64,000 bases of DNA from Mycolicibacter virginiensis (GTDB lineage: Bacteria; Actinomycetota; Actinomycetes; Mycobacteriales; Mycobacteriaceae). The stretch's first letter is position 1. Each line of letters opens with the position of its first letter. The notes below the pieces were generated by a model. That model made no database searches. It was not told where the DNA came from and saw nothing but the letters and a program-made list of their open reading frames with translations. A program made the position numbers and the translations under genes. Below are positions 7,359 through 17,243 of the stretch, in pieces. The stretch covers positions 1,178,001 through 1,242,000 of the forward strand of contig NZ_CP092430.2 of NCBI RefSeq assembly GCF_022374935.2, in the 5' to 3' direction.

Positions 7359-8204
7359 ATGGGACAGCCATTCATCGGTAGTGAGGCATTGGCGGCCGGG
7401 GCGGTCACCTGGCACGAGCTGGAGAAGTACTACCGCTCGATCGCGCCCAACGTGTATCTGGACAAGCGCGTCACACTCGCGCTGCGACACCGCACTGAGG
7501 GAGCCTGGCTGTGGTCGCATCGTCAGGGGGTCGTCTCCGGCTTGGCGGCATCCGCCTTGCACGGGGCGAACTGGGTGGACGACGACGCCACCGTCGAACT
7601 GATCTGGCGTAACGCGCGAGCCCCGCACGGGATCAAGACGCGTGCTGATTTGATCCTCGATGGCGAATCTCAGCACCTCGCCGGCGTCGTCGCCACCACT
7701 CCCGAACGCACCGCTTTTGACCTGGGCCGCCGCGGCCCGTTGCGTCAGGCGGTCGCCAGGCTCGACGCGCTGGCCAACGCCACGCATTTCAAGATCGACG
7801 ATGTGGCGCGGCTGGCGTCGCGGCATCGTCATACCCGCGGCCTGCGCCAACTGGAAGCCGCGCTGTACCTCGTCGATGCCGGTGCGCAGTCACCGAAGGA
7901 GACCTGGCTGCGGCTGTTGCTCAGCGACGCCGGGTTCCCTAGACCCCAGACCCAGATCCCGGTGCTGGGCCCCGACGGTTATCCGAAGTACTTCCTCGAC
8001 ATGGGGTGGGAAGACGTCACGCTCGCGGTCGAATACGACGGCGATCAGCACCGCACCAGCCGCTCACAATTTGTGAAGGACGTCGAGCGTCTGGAGTACA
8101 TCCGACAGGCGGGCTGGACGCACGTCACGGTGCTCGCCGAACACCGGGGCTACGACGTGGTCCGCCGCGTCAGGGAAGCCTGGGATGCCCTAAAACGACG
8201 TTGA
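7359..8204 (+). CDS. DUF559 (Vsr-like) endonuclease with AbiEi-like N-terminus
   Basis: A 281-residue protein. The N-terminal ~60 residues resemble the winged-helix domain of AbiEi-type antitoxins. The C-terminal region (about 178-275) is a DUF559 / restriction-endonuclease-like fold: E181 in SPKETWLR, D214 in YFLDMGW and the E225-x-D227 pair in AVEYDGDQH. These are the residues expected for metal-dependent DNA cleavage. It occupies the slot of Rv1073 in M. tuberculosis. The ATG at 7359 was chosen because the upstream codons run into the left hairpin. Its stop is in the right hairpin. Biological role is undescribed; nuclease, antitoxin-like repressor or selfish gene are all possible. Confidence 0.7.
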   Translation: MGQPFIGSEALAAGAVTWHELEKYYRSIAPNVYLDKRVTLALRHRTEGAWLWSHRQGVVSGLAASALHGANWVDDDATVELIWRNARAPHGIKTRADLILDGESQHLAGVVATTPERTAFDLGRRGPLRQAVARLDALANATHFKIDDVARLASRHRHTRGLRQLEAALYLVDAGAQSPKETWLRLLLSDAGFPRPQTQIPVLGPDGYPKYFLDMGWEDVTLAVEYDGDQHRTSRSQFVKDVERLEYIRQAGWTHVTVLAEHRGYDVVRRVREAWDALKRR

Positions 8205-8265
8205 CTCTGCGCTGACCAGGCGAGTTACTCGCACATTTGCCTGGTAGGCGCAGAGTCAACGGGAA
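8199..8265. repeat. Right hairpin/terminal repeat of DUF559 cassette
   Basis: Arms CGTTGACTCTGCGC (8199-8212) and GCGCAGAGTCAACG (8248-8261) form a 14-bp stem, continued after a short mismatch by ACCAGGC / GCCTGGT. It overlaps the TGA stop of the DUF559 gene (8202-8204) and lies 8 nt from the fadA3 stop, so it may also terminate both convergent transcripts. Confidence 0.8.
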
Positions 8266-8273
8266 TACGGGAA

Positions 8274-9491
8274 CTAGGAGAGCCGCTCGACCACCATGGC
8301 CATGCCCTGGCCGCCGCCCACGCACATGGTCTCCACGCCGAACTGCTTGTCGTGGGTCGCCAGGTTGTTCAGCAGGGTGGCGGTGATGCGGGCGCCGGTC
8401 ATACCGAACGGGTGGCCCAGGGCGATCGCCCCGCCGGACACGTTCAGCTTGTCCTCGTCGATGCCCAGCTCGCGAGCCGAGCCCAGCACCTGTACCGCAA
8501 AGGCCTCGTTGATCTCGAACAGGTCGATGTCCGAGACCGACATCTTGGCGTTCGCCAGCGCCTTCTTGACGGCTTCGATCGGGCCCAGACCCATGATCTC
8601 CGGCGACAGGCCCGACACCCCGGTGGACACGATCCGGGCCAGCGGCTTGAGACCCAGCTCCTTGGCCTTGGTGTCGCTGGTGATGATGACCGCGGCGGCG
8701 CCGTCGTTCAGCGGGCAGGCGTTGCCGGCGGTGATCGTGCCGTTGGGCCGGAACACCGGCTTGAGCTGGCTGATCTTCTCGTAGGTGGTGCCGGCGCGCG
8801 GGCCGTCGTCGGTGCTCACCACGGTGCCGTCGGGCAGCGTGACCGGGGAGATCTCACGGGCGAAGAAGCCGCTGTTGATGGCCTCCTCGGCGCGGTTCTG
8901 GCTGCGCACGCCCCAGTGGTCCTGGTCCTCGCGGCTGATCCCGGTGTGCAGTACCACGTTCTCGGCGGTCTGGCCCATCGCGATGTAGACGTCCGGCAGC
9001 AGTCCGTCGGCGCGGGGGTCGTGCCACTCGGTGGCACCGGCCGCGGCGGCCTCCGAGCGGGCCATCCCGTCGTTGAACAGCGGGTTCTTGCTGTTCGGGG
9101 CGCCGTCGGCAGCACCGATGGCGAACTGCGAGACGGTCTCCACACCGGCGGAGATGAACGCGTCACCCTCGCCGGCCTTGATCGCGTGGAACGCCATCCG
9201 GGTGGTCTGCAGCGACGACGAGCAGTACCGGTTCACCGTGGTGCCGGGCAGGAAGTCGTAGCCGAGCAGCACCGAGACCACGCGGCCGATGTTGTAGCCA
9301 GAGGCGCCGCCCGGCTGGCCACAGCCCATCATCAGGTCGTCGATCTCGCGCGGGTCCAGCGCAGGCACCTTGTCCAGGGCGGCCCGCACCATCTGGGCGG
9401 CCAGGTCGTCGGGCCGCATGGTGACCAGGGATCCCTTACCGGCCCGGCCGATCGGCGAACGCGCAGTTGAGACGATTACAGCTTCAGGCAC
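8274..9491 (-). CDS. fadA3: Acetyl-CoA acetyltransferase (thiolase)
   Basis: A 405-residue thiolase that catalyses thiolytic cleavage or condensation of 3-ketoacyl-CoA. The acyl-accepting Cys90 is in NRYCSSSLQ, His360 in ALGHPFGMTG and the second cysteine Cys390 in MCVGGGQG, so the active site is complete. NEAFA is present near residue 330. The GTG start follows an AAGGAG SD. Synteny points to Rv1074c. Probably acts in fatty acid or sterol side-chain oxidation with the nearby echA genes, but it is a separate transcription unit. Confidence 0.93.
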   Translation of the reverse strand: MPEAVIVSTARSPIGRAGKGSLVTMRPDDLAAQMVRAALDKVPALDPREIDDLMMGCGQPGGASGYNIGRVVSVLLGYDFLPGTTVNRYCSSSLQTTRMAFHAIKAGEGDAFISAGVETVSQFAIGAADGAPNSKNPLFNDGMARSEAAAAGATEWHDPRADGLLPDVYIAMGQTAENVVLHTGISREDQDHWGVRSQNRAEEAINSGFFAREISPVTLPDGTVVSTDDGPRAGTTYEKISQLKPVFRPNGTITAGNACPLNDGAAAVIITSDTKAKELGLKPLARIVSTGVSGLSPEIMGLGPIEAVKKALANAKMSVSDIDLFEINEAFAVQVLGSARELGIDEDKLNVSGGAIALGHPFGMTGARITATLLNNLATHDKQFGVETMCVGGGQGMAMVVERLS

Positions 9492-9526
9492 TTCTGGCTC
9501 CTTGAGATCGGGTAATAGAGCCGAAT

Positions 9527-10381
9527 CTAGCCCGACGAGGCCACCACGCGGGAATCGGGCCGGTCCAGCACAGCGCAGAGCGCCGGGATCATTTGGCCCG
9601 CCGCCAGGGCGTAGCCCGCCGCCGACGGGTGGTACTGGTCGGCGGCGAACAGCAGTTGCGGGCTGTCATGAAATTCTCGTGCCCGGAAGTCGGCGAAGGG
9701 CACGGCGATACCGCCGGCTGCTTTCACCGCCAGGGTCTGCGCCCGGGCCAGCTGGCACGCCCGGGCGTGTGCGACCCAGCGCAGCGGTCGCGGTATCGCG
9801 CTGATCGCCCCGAACTTGGGGCAGGTGCCCACGATCACCACCGCGCCGCTGGCGCGCAGTCGCTTTACCGCGGCGCGCAGGCGCTGCACCGAGCCGGCGA
9901 TGCTGTGCAGTGCGGTCACGTCATTGGCGCCGATCATGATCACGGCAACGTCCGGTGGCGGACCCGCGACAAACATCGCGTCCACCTGGCCGGCCAGGCC
10001 TTTAGAGGTGGCGCCCACAATTGCCTTAGTGCTCAACCGAATCCGCATACCGGTGCGCTCCGCCAGTGCTTTGGCGATCAACGCGCCGGGAACCTCTGCC
10101 CCCGAATGGCAGCCATACCCGGTCGCGGTGGAGTCGCCGAAAATCATCAGGTGCAGGTCGACATTCGCCCCGCGGCGAAAAGGCTGAACTTGCGCGTCGT
10201 CGGGACCGTATAAACCGTCAGCACGCGGTGGAAGATCCCAAGCCTTGGGGATCGTCTGACGGGCCCGGTCGGCCTGGCCCGCCAGAAGATTGCGCACACC
10301 CAGATAGAGGGTGCCGCCAAAAGCGACCACGCCCGCAGTGGCCAGCGTGACCGTCGACTGTCGCGTTGCCCCGATCGCCAT
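9527..10381 (-). CDS. SGNH/GDSL-type esterase (Rv1075c homologue)
   Basis: A 284-residue SGNH hydrolase. A hydrophobic segment at about residues 11-30 looks like an uncleaved signal anchor. Block I is FGDSTA with nucleophile Ser84, block III GAND with Asn153, and block V DQYH with Asp248 and His251, so the triad is complete. Expected activity is carboxylester or acetylester hydrolysis at the cell envelope. The ATG at 10381 is 7 nt downstream of a -10 element TAAAAT, indicating a leaderless message. Divergent from lipU. Confidence 0.87.
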   Translation of the reverse strand: MAIGATRQSTVTLATAGVVAFGGTLYLGVRNLLAGQADRARQTIPKAWDLPPRADGLYGPDDAQVQPFRRGANVDLHLMIFGDSTATGYGCHSGAEVPGALIAKALAERTGMRIRLSTKAIVGATSKGLAGQVDAMFVAGPPPDVAVIMIGANDVTALHSIAGSVQRLRAAVKRLRASGAVVIVGTCPKFGAISAIPRPLRWVAHARACQLARAQTLAVKAAGGIAVPFADFRAREFHDSPQLLFAADQYHPSAAGYALAAGQMIPALCAVLDRPDSRVVASSG

Positions 10382-10388
10382 GTCGGTG

Positions 10389-10394
10389 ATTTTA
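10389..10394 (-). promoter_or_regulatory. -10 element (TAAAAT) for the SGNH esterase gene
   Basis: TAAAAT on the minus strand ends 7 nt before the ATG at 10381, the leaderless spacing. Confidence 0.55.
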
Positions 10395-10563
10395 GGGAAA
10401 GGACGCCCGTGTCACCTGAGCGCAGCAAACAAATATGGTCACGAAGCGGACCCGATGCAGTATCGGAACGAATCATAAGATTTCTTCTCAATTTTTCGCG
10501 TGTGACGATAAGTGGTACCGCGTTGGCTGTGCCGGCCCGGGCCGGCTGGAGGGAGTGTCCATC

Positions 10564-11616
10564 ATGACCGCACCCGACACAATTCCCAGCTCCTTACGTG
10601 TTCGCACCCGCCTGTATCCCAGTCCGCGACCCTACCGTTACGGCCGTCACGACGGGCTGCCCGTCGAGGTTTCCGAGGAGTCGACCAGCGTCGAGGGCCG
10701 GATGGCATGGCTGGCGGCCCGGGCCACGATTCGGCCGGTTCTCTCGGTCGGCAGCTACCTTCCGCGGATGCCATGGCCGTTCGGATTGCTCGACTTCGCC
10801 GCTAAGGCGATGTTGCCGGCGCCGGGCACCATCCGCGCCACCATCCGGCTGCCGCGTTGCAAGGCGCAGATGGTGCGCGCTGCCGGTGTCCTACCTGCCG
10901 ACGGCACTCGTCGCGTCGTGCTCTACATGCACGGCGGGGCCTTTCTGGCCTGTGGGGCCAACACCCACGGCCGGCTCGTCACCAAGCTGTCGAAGTACGC
11001 CGACAGTCCGGTCTTGGTGGTCGAGTACCGGATGATCCCCAAGTACTCCATCGCCGACGCGGTCGACGACTGTTACGACGCCTACCGCTGGTTGCGCCGT
11101 CAGGGCTACGAGCCGGACCAGATCGTGCTGGCCGGTGACTCGGCCGGCGGTTACCTGTCGCTGGCGCTGGCCGAGCGACTGTTGGACGAAGGCGACGAGG
11201 AAGTGCCGGCCGCGATCGTCGCGATGTCGCCGCTGCTGGAGATCGCCAAGGAAGCCAAGAAGGCACACCCCAACATCCACACCGGTGCGATGTTCCCGCC
11301 CAAGGCATTTGACGCGTTGGTGGAACTGGTGGAAGCCGCGGCCCGCCGCGACCGCACCCACGGCAGTGAAGTTCTCGAACCACTGCAGCACGTCCGGCCG
11401 GGACTTCCACGCACCCTGATCCACGTCTCCGGCTCCGAGGTGTTGCTGCACGACGCCCGTCTCGGCGCCAACGTCCTCGCGGCCGCCGGTGTACCGGTGG
11501 AGCTGCGGGTGTGGCCCGGCCAGATTCACGTCTTCCAGCTCGCCGCCCCGTTCGTGCCCGAGGCGACCCGCTCATTGCGTCAGATCGGCGAATACATCCG
11601 GGAAGCCACCGGTTGA
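10564..11616 (+). CDS. lipU: Hormone-sensitive-lipase family esterase
   Basis: A 350-residue alpha/beta-hydrolase of the HSL family. The oxyanion motif HGGAF is at 123-127, the nucleophile motif GDSAGG at 191-196 (Ser193), the acid Asp297 in VLLHDAR and the base His322 in GQIHVF. The ATG at 10564 follows a clear SD (GGAGGGAG). A longer upstream frame lacks an SD and was rejected. No signal peptide is seen. Synteny matches Rv1076. It probably hydrolyses short to medium acyl esters; the natural substrate is unknown. Confidence 0.9.
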   Translation: MTAPDTIPSSLRVRTRLYPSPRPYRYGRHDGLPVEVSEESTSVEGRMAWLAARATIRPVLSVGSYLPRMPWPFGLLDFAAKAMLPAPGTIRATIRLPRCKAQMVRAAGVLPADGTRRVVLYMHGGAFLACGANTHGRLVTKLSKYADSPVLVVEYRMIPKYSIADAVDDCYDAYRWLRRQGYEPDQIVLAGDSAGGYLSLALAERLLDEGDEEVPAAIVAMSPLLEIAKEAKKAHPNIHTGAMFPPKAFDALVELVEAAARRDRTHGSEVLEPLQHVRPGLPRTLIHVSGSEVLLHDARLGANVLAAAGVPVELRVWPGQIHVFQLAAPFVPEATRSLRQIGEYIREATG

Positions 11617-11639
11617 TCCGCCCGGTTGATAAGGCCCGT

Positions 11640-11769
11640 CTCGCTGAACCGCTGGATCGTAGGGCGGTTCCAGCTTCGGCTCTCCTCCGTCGAGCCTCGC
11701 TGAACCGCCGGGTCGTGGGGCGGTTCCAGCTTCGGCTCTCCTCCGTCGAGCCTCGCTGAACCGCCGGGC
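11640..11769 (+). repeat. Dispersed repeat family 1, 56-bp tandem array
   Basis: Two full 56-bp units start with CTCGCTGAACCGC at 11640 and 11696, and a third partial unit starts at 11752. Each contains TTCCAGCTTCGGCTCTCC followed by TCCGTCGAGC. The array fills the space between the lipU stop and the cbs promoter. It is a possible variable-number tandem repeat. Confidence 0.8.
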
Positions 11770-11772
11770 AAA

Positions 11773-11778
11773 TAACCT
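11773..11778 (+). promoter_or_regulatory. -10 element (TAACCT) for cbs
   Basis: TAACCT ends 6 nt before the ATG at 11785 and lies directly after the 56-bp repeat array. It indicates a leaderless cbs transcript and supports that start codon. Confidence 0.5.
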
Positions 11779-11784
11779 GAGACG

Positions 11785-13188
<1,404 letters not shown>

Positions 13189-13255
13189 GGCGTTCACGTT
13201 CACTGTCCTGCGGTAGCGTTTGGACCGTTCACCGACACGACCCGAAAGGGTGGAG

Positions 13256-13975
13256 ATGACCGATTTTCCGCCGCCCCCGCAGGGCAACTACCCACCCCCG
13301 TCCGGTGACTTCCCGTCGCAGGGCAACTACCCGCCGCCACCTCCCGGCAATTACCCGCCGCCTCCGGGTAACTACCCCCCGCCGCCCCCTGGCAACTACC
13401 CGCCCCCGCCGCCCGGGAACTACCCCCCGCCGCCGCCGGGCAATTACCCGCCCCCGCCTCCGGGCTACGGCGCGTACCAGGGCGCAGCCGGAAACCCGGT
13501 GGGCCAGCTGCCGCAAGAGGCCTACACCTCGTGGCTGACTCGCGTCGGCGCCTACTTCATCGACTTCCTCCCGATCCTGGTGCTCTACGGCATTCCGTCG
13601 ATGATCGCCGGAACCACCGCCGACAAGGAGTGCATCACCAGCTCCGACGGATTCGCCTGCACGGTCACGCCGTCGAGCACCGGCGCGGCACTGATGTTCG
13701 TCGGCTGGTTGGCCGCACTCGCCTACGGGATCTGGAACTACGGCTATCGGCAGGGCACCACCGGATCGAGCATCGGTAAGTCGGTGCTGAAGTTCAAGGT
13801 GGTCTCCGAACAGACCGGTCAGCCCATCGGGTTCGGGATGTCGATCGTGCGCCAGTTGGCACACATCATCGACGGCGCGATCTTGTGCATCGGCTACCTG
13901 TTCCCGCTGTGGGACGCCAAACGCCAGACGATCGCTGACAAGATCATGACCACCGTCTGCTTGCCGATCCGTTGA
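13256..13975 (+). CDS. pra: Proline-rich antigen homologue, RDD-family membrane protein
   Basis: A 239-residue protein, close to the 240 of Rv1078. Residues 1-80 are a low-complexity tail built from repeated GNYPPPP units. Residues 90-239 form an RDD domain with hydrophobic segments near 97-118, 144-166 and 198-220, and the Arg-Asp motif region is recognisable at TRVGAYFIDFLP. RDD proteins are integral membrane proteins of mostly unknown function. The ATG is preceded by GAAAGG/TGGAG. Its TGA stop overlaps the TTG start of metB, so the two are co-translated. Confidence 0.88.
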   Translation: MTDFPPPPQGNYPPPSGDFPSQGNYPPPPPGNYPPPPGNYPPPPPGNYPPPPPGNYPPPPPGNYPPPPPGYGAYQGAAGNPVGQLPQEAYTSWLTRVGAYFIDFLPILVLYGIPSMIAGTTADKECITSSDGFACTVTPSSTGAALMFVGWLAALAYGIWNYGYRQGTTGSSIGKSVLKFKVVSEQTGQPIGFGMSIVRQLAHIIDGAILCIGYLFPLWDAKRQTIADKIMTTVCLPIR

Positions 13976-15132
13976 GTCAGAAACAACCCCACAGCAATAC
14001 GGGCCTGTCCACCACGGCGATCCATGCCGGGTTCCGTCCGGATCCGGCAACCGGGGCCGTCAACGTACCGATCTACGCCAGCAGCACCTTCGCCCAAGAC
14101 GGCGTCGGCGGCCTGCGTGGCGGATTCGAGTACGCGCGCACCGGCAATCCGACCCGGGCCGCACTGGAGACCGCGCTGGCCGCGGTGGAGCGCGGCCGAT
14201 TCGGTCGGGCATTCGGTTCGGGGATGGCTGCCACGGACTGCGCGTTGCGGTCGATCCTGCGCCCCGGCGATCACCTGATCATTCCCGACGACGCCTACGG
14301 GGGCACCTTCCGGCTGATCGACAAGGTCTTCACCCAGTGGGGTGTGGCGCACACCCCGGTGGCGCTGTCCGACCTGGACGCGGTCCGCGAGGCGCTCACC
14401 GACAAAACCAGGCTGATCTGGGTCGAGACTCCTACCAACCCGCTGCTGTCGATCGCTGATATTGAAGCCATCGCAGCGATAGGCCACGGCGCGGGCGCAA
14501 AGGTACTGGTGGACAACACCTTCGCCTCGCCCGCGCTGCAGCAGCCGCTGACGCTGGGCGCCGACGTGGTGTTGCATTCGACCACCAAATACATCGGCGG
14601 CCACTCCGACGTGGTGGGTGGTGCGCTGGTCACCGACGATGAAGAACTCGACGCGGCTTTCGCGTTCCTGCAGAACGGGGCGGGCGCCGTACCGGGTCCC
14701 TTCGATGCCTACCTGACCCTGCGCGGCCTGAAGACCTTGGTGCTGCGGATGCAGCGGCACAGCGAGAACGCCGCCGCCGTCGCCGAATTCCTCAACGGGC
14801 ATCCCGCGGTGAGTCGAGTGCTCTACCCGGGCCTGGCGGAGCACCCCGGCCACGATGTCGCCGCGGCACAGATGCGCGGGTTCGGCGGCATGGTGTCGGT
14901 CCGGATGCATGGTGGCCGGGCTGCCGCCGAGAAGCTGTGCGCCGGAACCGAGATCTTCATCCTGGCCGAGTCGCTGGGCGGGGTGGAGTCGCTGATCGAA
15001 CTACCCGGCGCGATGACGCATGCGTCGACGGCGGGTTCGCAGCTCGAGGTTCCCGACGACCTGGTGCGCCTGTCGGTGGGCATCGAGGACATCGACGACC
15101 TGATCGACGACCTGAAGCAGGCGCTGGACTAA
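13972..15132 (+). CDS. metB: Cystathionine gamma-synthase
   Basis: A 386-residue Cys/Met-metabolism PLP enzyme. It makes cystathionine from an activated homoserine ester and cysteine. The PLP lysine is K206 in LHSTTKYIGGH. Tyr and Arg of the SGMAATDC region match the family. The best start is TTG at 13972, overlapping the pra stop as TTGA. No later start keeps the conserved N-terminus. It sits in a cbs-pra-metB cluster as in Rv1077-Rv1079. Homologues often also show gamma-lyase activity, which cannot be excluded. Confidence 0.93.
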   Translation: MSQKQPHSNTGLSTTAIHAGFRPDPATGAVNVPIYASSTFAQDGVGGLRGGFEYARTGNPTRAALETALAAVERGRFGRAFGSGMAATDCALRSILRPGDHLIIPDDAYGGTFRLIDKVFTQWGVAHTPVALSDLDAVREALTDKTRLIWVETPTNPLLSIADIEAIAAIGHGAGAKVLVDNTFASPALQQPLTLGADVVLHSTTKYIGGHSDVVGGALVTDDEELDAAFAFLQNGAGAVPGPFDAYLTLRGLKTLVLRMQRHSENAAAVAEFLNGHPAVSRVLYPGLAEHPGHDVAAAQMRGFGGMVSVRMHGGRAAAEKLCAGTEIFILAESLGGVESLIELPGAMTHASTAGSQLEVPDDLVRLSVGIEDIDDLIDDLKQALD

Positions 15133-15138
15133 AGCGAC

Positions 15139-15157
15139 GAGCCCCGAATCGGGGCTC
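15139..15157. terminator. Hairpin between convergent metB and greA
   Basis: GAGCCCCG (15139-15146) and CGGGGCTC (15150-15157) form an 8-bp GC stem with a 3-nt loop, directly after the metB stop and before the greA stop. There is no T-tract, as is common for mycobacterial terminators. Confidence 0.65.
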
Positions 15158-15163
15158 AGGGGC

Positions 15164-15658
15164 TCAGGAGTGGTAGGGCTCCGCGCTGACCAGGGTCACC
15201 TTGACGGTCTTGCCGCTGGGCACCGTGTAGCTGCGCTCCTCGTCGACCTTGGCGCCCAGCAGGGCGTGGCCAAGCGGCGAGTTCGGTGAATACACCTCGA
15301 GCTTGTCGTCGTTGACGCCCTCCTGGCGGGTGGCGATCAGGAACGTCTCGGTGTCGGACTTGTCGCCGTCGTAGAAGACCTTGACGACCGAGCCCGGCAA
15401 TGCCACGCCGGACTGCGTCGGAGCCTCACCGACCTTGGCGTTGTTGAGCAACTCCTGCAGCTGCCGGATGCGGGCCTCCTGCTGGCCCTGCTCCTCACGT
15501 GCGGCGTGATAGCCGCCGTTCTCGCGCAGGTCGCCCTCTTCGCGGCGGTCGTTGATCTCCGCGGCGATCACCGGACGGTTCGCGATCAGCTGGTCGAGCT
15601 CCGCCTTGAGCCGGTCGTGTGACTCCTGCGTCAACCAGGTCACCTGGGTGTCCGTCAT
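15164..15658 (-). CDS. greA: Transcription elongation factor GreA
   Basis: A 164-residue GreA. The N-terminal coiled coil (about 10-80) ends in the acidic tip [15 protein letters not shown], which enters the RNA polymerase secondary channel and promotes cleavage of backtracked RNA. The C-terminal FKBP-like domain follows, including [12 protein letters not shown]. The length matches Rv1080c. The ATG has the SD AAGGAG. The C-terminus faces metB across a hairpin. Confidence 0.96.
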   Translation of the reverse strand: MTDTQVTWLTQESHDRLKAELDQLIANRPVIAAEINDRREEGDLRENGGYHAAREEQGQQEARIRQLQELLNNAKVGEAPTQSGVALPGSVVKVFYDGDKSDTETFLIATRQEGVNDDKLEVYSPNSPLGHALLGAKVDEERSYTVPSGKTVKVTLVSAEPYHS

Positions 15659-15741
15659 CTCACTGTGCTCCTTGTGTCGTCGGATCCGGCGCCATTGGGC
15701 AGCGGGGCGACATCGTTCTCGTGCATCGTTCTAATGCAGCA

Positions 15742-15769
15742 ATACACGGTCCCAGCTGGAACCGTGTAT
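15742..15769. promoter_or_regulatory. 28-bp near-perfect palindrome upstream of greA
   Basis: Outer arms ATACACGGT (15742-15750) and ACCGTGTAT (15761-15769) flank the perfect palindrome CCAGCTGG (15752-15759), with one mismatched pair between them. It lies between the stop of the DUF4307 gene and the greA start. It could be an operator for greA or a terminator of the gene before it. Confidence 0.5.
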
Positions 15770-15792
15770 CCGTACAGGGTACCACCGCGGCA

Positions 15793-16215
15793 TCATGGCG
15801 ATCGTAAGTAATCGGGGACGTCGCTGCCGCAACCGTAGACGTCGCCCATGACAGGTTGCTGGGAGGATTTCACGGTCGTGGTCACCTGCACGGTGGCCGA
15901 CTCCGACGGCGGAATCAGCACTTCACGGCGGCCAGTCTCGCTGCCGTCGCTGGATCGGACCCGCACGATGCAGGCCGCCGGAGTCGACGGGTCTGATCGA
16001 GTCACGCTGAACTTAACCGAGACCGTCTGGTCGTCGAGCACCTCATAGCCGTACAACTCGCCCTTGACCTCGGCGGTTGCGAAGCGCTGGTAGCCCACTA
16101 CCGCGATGGCGGCGACAGTGGCGATCGCCAGCGCACCCAGGGCGATCGCCAGCAACCGACGGGGCAGGGCACTGCCCTGGGTATCCCCGTATCGGGCCGG
16201 CTTGGAGTCGGTCAT
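15793..16215 (-). CDS. DUF4307 membrane-anchored protein (Rv1081c homologue)
   Basis: A 140-residue protein with one transmembrane helix at about residues 22-44 and an extracytoplasmic beta-rich domain containing two cysteines (C82 and C129 approximately) that could pair. This fits DUF4307, found next to greA in mycobacteria. Function unknown. The ATG start at 16215 is the only one before the helix. It is divergent from mca. Confidence 0.8.
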   Translation of the reverse strand: MTDSKPARYGDTQGSALPRRLLAIALGALAIATVAAIAVVGYQRFATAEVKGELYGYEVLDDQTVSVKFSVTRSDPSTPAACIVRVRSSDGSETGRREVLIPPSESATVQVTTTVKSSQQPVMGDVYGCGSDVPDYLRSP

Positions 16216-16370
16216 CGTGAGGTGTGTCCCATGGTCAACGGTGGATTCGGGAGCGATTACCGCGCCCGCCGCAGGTGGTGTAACGATGGGGGCCGGAAAC
16301 CATCTGGAACTATAGGCGTCCGGTCCGGGGTTCCGGCAGGAGGAACCTGGAGGGAACGGGGAATGTGCGC

Positions 16371-17243
16371 ATGAGTGGACTGCGGCTGATGGCGGTGCAT
16401 GCCCACCCCGACGACGAGTCCAGCAAGGGCGCGGCCACGGTGGCCCGCTACACCGCCGCTGGGCACCGGGTGATGGTCGTGACCCTGACCGGTGGCGAGC
16501 GCGGCGACATTCTCAACCCCGCGATGGACCTGCCCGATGTGCACGGCAACATCGCCGCGGTCCGGCGCGACGAGATGGCGAAGGCCGCCGAGATCCTCGG
16601 GGTGGAGCACCACTGGCTGGGCTTCGTCGACTCCGGCCTGCCCAAGGGCGACCCGCTGCCGCCGCTGCCCGAGGACTGCTTTGCGCTGGTGCCGCTGGAG
16701 GTGTCCACCGAAGCACTGGTGCGGGCCGTGCGCCAGTTCCGTCCACATGTGATGACCACCTACGACGAGAACGGCGGCTACCCGCACCCCGATCACATCC
16801 GTTGCCATCAGGTATCGGTAGCCGCGTTCGAGGCCGCCGGCGACCACCGCCGCTACCCGCAGGCCGGTGAGCCCTGGAATGTCTCCAAGCTCTACTACAA
16901 CCACGGGTTCTTGCGGCAACGAATGCAGCTGTTGCAAGACGAGTTCGCCCGCAACGGTGAGGTCGGCCCGTTCGCGAAATGGCTCGAGCACTGGCAGCCC
17001 GACCACGACGTGTTCGCCGACCGGGTGACCACCCGCGTCGAATGCGCGGACTACTTCAGCCAGCGTGACGACGCACTGCGTGCGCACGCCACACAGATCG
17101 ATCCCAACGGCGACTTCTTCGCCGCGCCGATCGAGTGGCAGCAGCGGCTCTGGCCGACCGAGGAGTTCGAGCTGGCTCGGTCCCGGGTGCCGGTTACTCT
17201 GCCGGAGACTGACCTGTTCGCCGGGATCGAGGACAACGGATGA
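16371..17243 (+). CDS. mca: Mycothiol S-conjugate amidase
   Basis: A 290-residue zinc amidase of the LmbE/PIG-L family. It cleaves mycothiol S-conjugates of toxins and drugs to release a mercapturic acid and GlcN-Ins. Zinc ligands are visible as His12 and Asp15 (AHPDD) and His142 (PHPDH). The segment [15 protein letters not shown] matches Mca rather than MshB. ATG 16371 was preferred to GTG 16365 because M. tuberculosis Mca begins MSELRLMAVH. It overlaps the next gene by ATGA. Confidence 0.95.
   Translation: MSGLRLMAVHAHPDDESSKGAATVARYTAAGHRVMVVTLTGGERGDILNPAMDLPDVHGNIAAVRRDEMAKAAEILGVEHHWLGFVDSGLPKGDPLPPLPEDCFALVPLEVSTEALVRAVRQFRPHVMTTYDENGGYPHPDHIRCHQVSVAAFEAAGDHRRYPQAGEPWNVSKLYYNHGFLRQRMQLLQDEFARNGEVGPFAKWLEHWQPDHDVFADRVTTRVECADYFSQRDDALRAHATQIDPNGDFFAAPIEWQQRLWPTEEFELARSRVPVTLPETDLFAGIEDNG

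Larger units (their letters stand above)
7260..8265. mobile_element. DUF559 endonuclease cassette with palindromic terminal inverted repeats
   Basis: A roughly 1-kb unit holding one gene. The outer 18 bases, TTCCCGTTGACTCTGCGC at 7260-7277, are repeated perfectly inverted at 8248-8265. Each end is also a long hairpin, and the two 60-nt ends (7264-7323 and 8199-8258) are 55/60 identical as direct copies. The stop codon of the gene lies inside the right-hand repeat. The unit fits exactly between two convergent core genes. No transposase is present, so mobility is inference. The hairpins could also be bidirectional terminators. Confidence 0.5.

Noticed and set aside
13256..13510. Repetitive region that could be a PGRS-type or collagen-like element
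   Set aside because: It encodes the known proline-rich tail of the Pra antigen; the repeats are at protein level in a normal gene.
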